Positions 61,927 to 64,000 of a stretch of DNA of 64,000 bases are shown here, in pieces; positions within the stretch are counted from its first letter, which is position 1, and each line of letters begins with the position of its first letter. Location of the stretch: assembly GCF_002223055.1 (NCBI RefSeq), contig NZ_NKFL01000003.1, forward strand, positions 124,001 to 188,000. The letters are read 5' to 3'. The position numbers were made by a program, and so were the translations under genes. The stretch comes from Burkholderia sp. HI2500. GTDB lineage: Bacteria; Pseudomonadota; Gammaproteobacteria; Burkholderiales; Burkholderiaceae. Under the pieces are notes generated by a model. The model had not been told where the DNA came from and made no database searches. It saw nothing but the letters and a program-made list of their open reading frames with translations.

Positions 61927-62546
61927 CGATCAAGGCCGTGGTGTTCGATTTCGGCGGCGTGCTGATCGACTGGAGCCCCGAGTACCTTTACCGGGAGTTG
62001 ATTCCCGACGACGCGGAGCGTCGCTGGTTTCTCACGCATGTGTGCGCGATGGACTGGGTGATCCGCCAGGACGGCGGGCAGACGATCGAGGAAGGCACGG
62101 CCGAGCTCGTCGCGAAGTTTCCGGAGCACGAGGCGCTGATCCGCGCGTTCTACGCGCGCTGGCACGAAATGATCGGCGGCGTGCTCGAAGAGGGCGCCGC
62201 GCTCGTCGATCGACTTGAAGCGCAGGGGATGCCGCTGTTCGGCCTGACGAACTGGTCCGCGCAGACGTTTCCGTATGCGTGGGACAACTTCCCGGTGCTG
62301 CGGCGTTTCAAGGAGATCGTCGTGTCGGGGCGTGTGCAGCTCGTGAAGCCCGATCCGGCGATCTACCGCGAGATGCATGCGCGGATCGAACCGCACCTGC
62401 CGGGCATCGCGTCGCACGAACTCGTATTCATCGACGACAACGCGAAGAACGCCGCGGCCGCGACGGCGCTCGGCTGGCACGGCATTCATCACACGAGTGC
62501 GGCGACGACCGAGGCGCGGCTGCGCGAACTGGGCGCGCTCGCGTAA
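61923..62546 (+). CDS. HAD-superfamily hydrolase (YihX-like)
   Basis: A 207-residue HAD-IA phosphatase. Motif I is AVVFDFGGVLID with nucleophile Asp9; the second Asp of the usual DxD is Gly, as in the YihX/haloacid-dehalogenase-like branch. Motif II is LFGLTNWS, motif III Lys in VKPDPAIY, motif IV FIDDNAKN. It may be a sugar phosphatase; the substrate is unknown. Starts inside the previous gene (ATGA overlap). Confidence 0.92.
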   Translation: MTIKAVVFDFGGVLIDWSPEYLYRELIPDDAERRWFLTHVCAMDWVIRQDGGQTIEEGTAELVAKFPEHEALIRAFYARWHEMIGGVLEEGAALVDRLEAQGMPLFGLTNWSAQTFPYAWDNFPVLRRFKEIVVSGRVQLVKPDPAIYREMHARIEPHLPGIASHELVFIDDNAKNAAAATALGWHGIHHTSAATTEARLRELGALA

Positions 62547-62580
62547 GCGGCGGGCGAGCAGCCCGCCATCGGATAAAAAA

Positions 62581-62604
62581 AGCGGGCCAGCGGCCCGCTT
62601 TTTT
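62581..62604. terminator. Bidirectional terminator after the HAD gene
   Basis: A 7-bp stem GCGGGCC/GGCCCGC with AGC loop, extended by an A-T pair, A7 before and T6 after. Serves the plus-strand operon; on the minus strand it may also serve ettA. Confidence 0.9.
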
Positions 62605-62684
62605 GTTGTCACGCTTCCTGAAGCGGCTCCCCCTCGGCGACCGGCCCCGCGTTGCCGCGGCGCCGGGCACCCGGGCCGTGCCGG

Positions 62685-64000
<1,316 letters not shown>

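Overview
The window is GC-rich chromosomal DNA of a Burkholderia, most likely from the B. cepacia complex. The evidence is one complete type VI secretion system (T6SS) locus in the Burkholderia order (tssL-tssK-tssJ diverging from a lipoprotein gene and tssBC-hcp-tssEFGHA, then an OmpA-family protein, tagF, tssM and an M15 peptidase), the strong G/C third-position bias, and a beta-proteobacterial housekeeping block (hemA-prfA-prmC-grxD-ubiX). Species is not provable from the window alone.

Region 1 (1-6313) is an Rhs toxin island. A 5'-truncated Rhs gene ends in an AHH/HNH-like nuclease tip. It is followed by two small AT-richer genes (probable immunity), about 470 bp of apparent gene debris and a DUF7716-like small gene, and closes with a bidirectional terminator shared with tssL. 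Region 2 (6347-36343) is the T6SS: membrane complex (tssJ, tssL, tssM), baseplate (tssK, E, F, G, A), sheath and tube (tssB, C, hcp), recycling ATPase (tssH), accessory genes (tagF, M15 peptidase, OmpA/BON protein, lipoprotein, membrane-anchored Ala/Lys-rich protein). Between tssA and the OmpA gene sits an effector cassette: vgrG, a DUF4123 adaptor, two tandem DUF3304-like lipoproteins and a Tle1/DUF2235-like effector. In this effector the catalytic Ser and His positions of the lipase fold appear replaced (GADRG instead of GFSRG; PGTSCD instead of PG-x-HSD). This is the most unusual object in the window.

Region 3 (36491-49088) holds a CorA/ZntB-type transporter, a XapX small membrane protein, a divergent LysR/quinone-reductase pair with a palindromic operator, a lipoprotein M1 aminopeptidase, a LEA14/WHy lipoprotein, two methyltransferases, a DUF1415 protein, a TetR/MFS divergent pair with overlapping promoters on an inverted-repeat operator, and a nitroreductase. 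Region 4 (49277-54888) holds a YegD-like Hsp70, a cold-shock gene with a long leader, an APC-family permease, a DODA-type dioxygenase, ubiX and grxD.

Region 5 (54956-64000) continues the housekeeping: prmC, prfA, hemA and, upstream of hemA, an OmpR-type regulator whose receiver lacks the phospho-acceptor signature. Then come a small GlsB/YeaQ-like membrane protein, aminopeptidase P, an isochorismatase-like hydrolase and a HAD hydrolase in one operon, and finally the 3' part of ettA, cut by the right edge. No rRNA, tRNA, CRISPR array, insertion sequence or attachment site was recognised.
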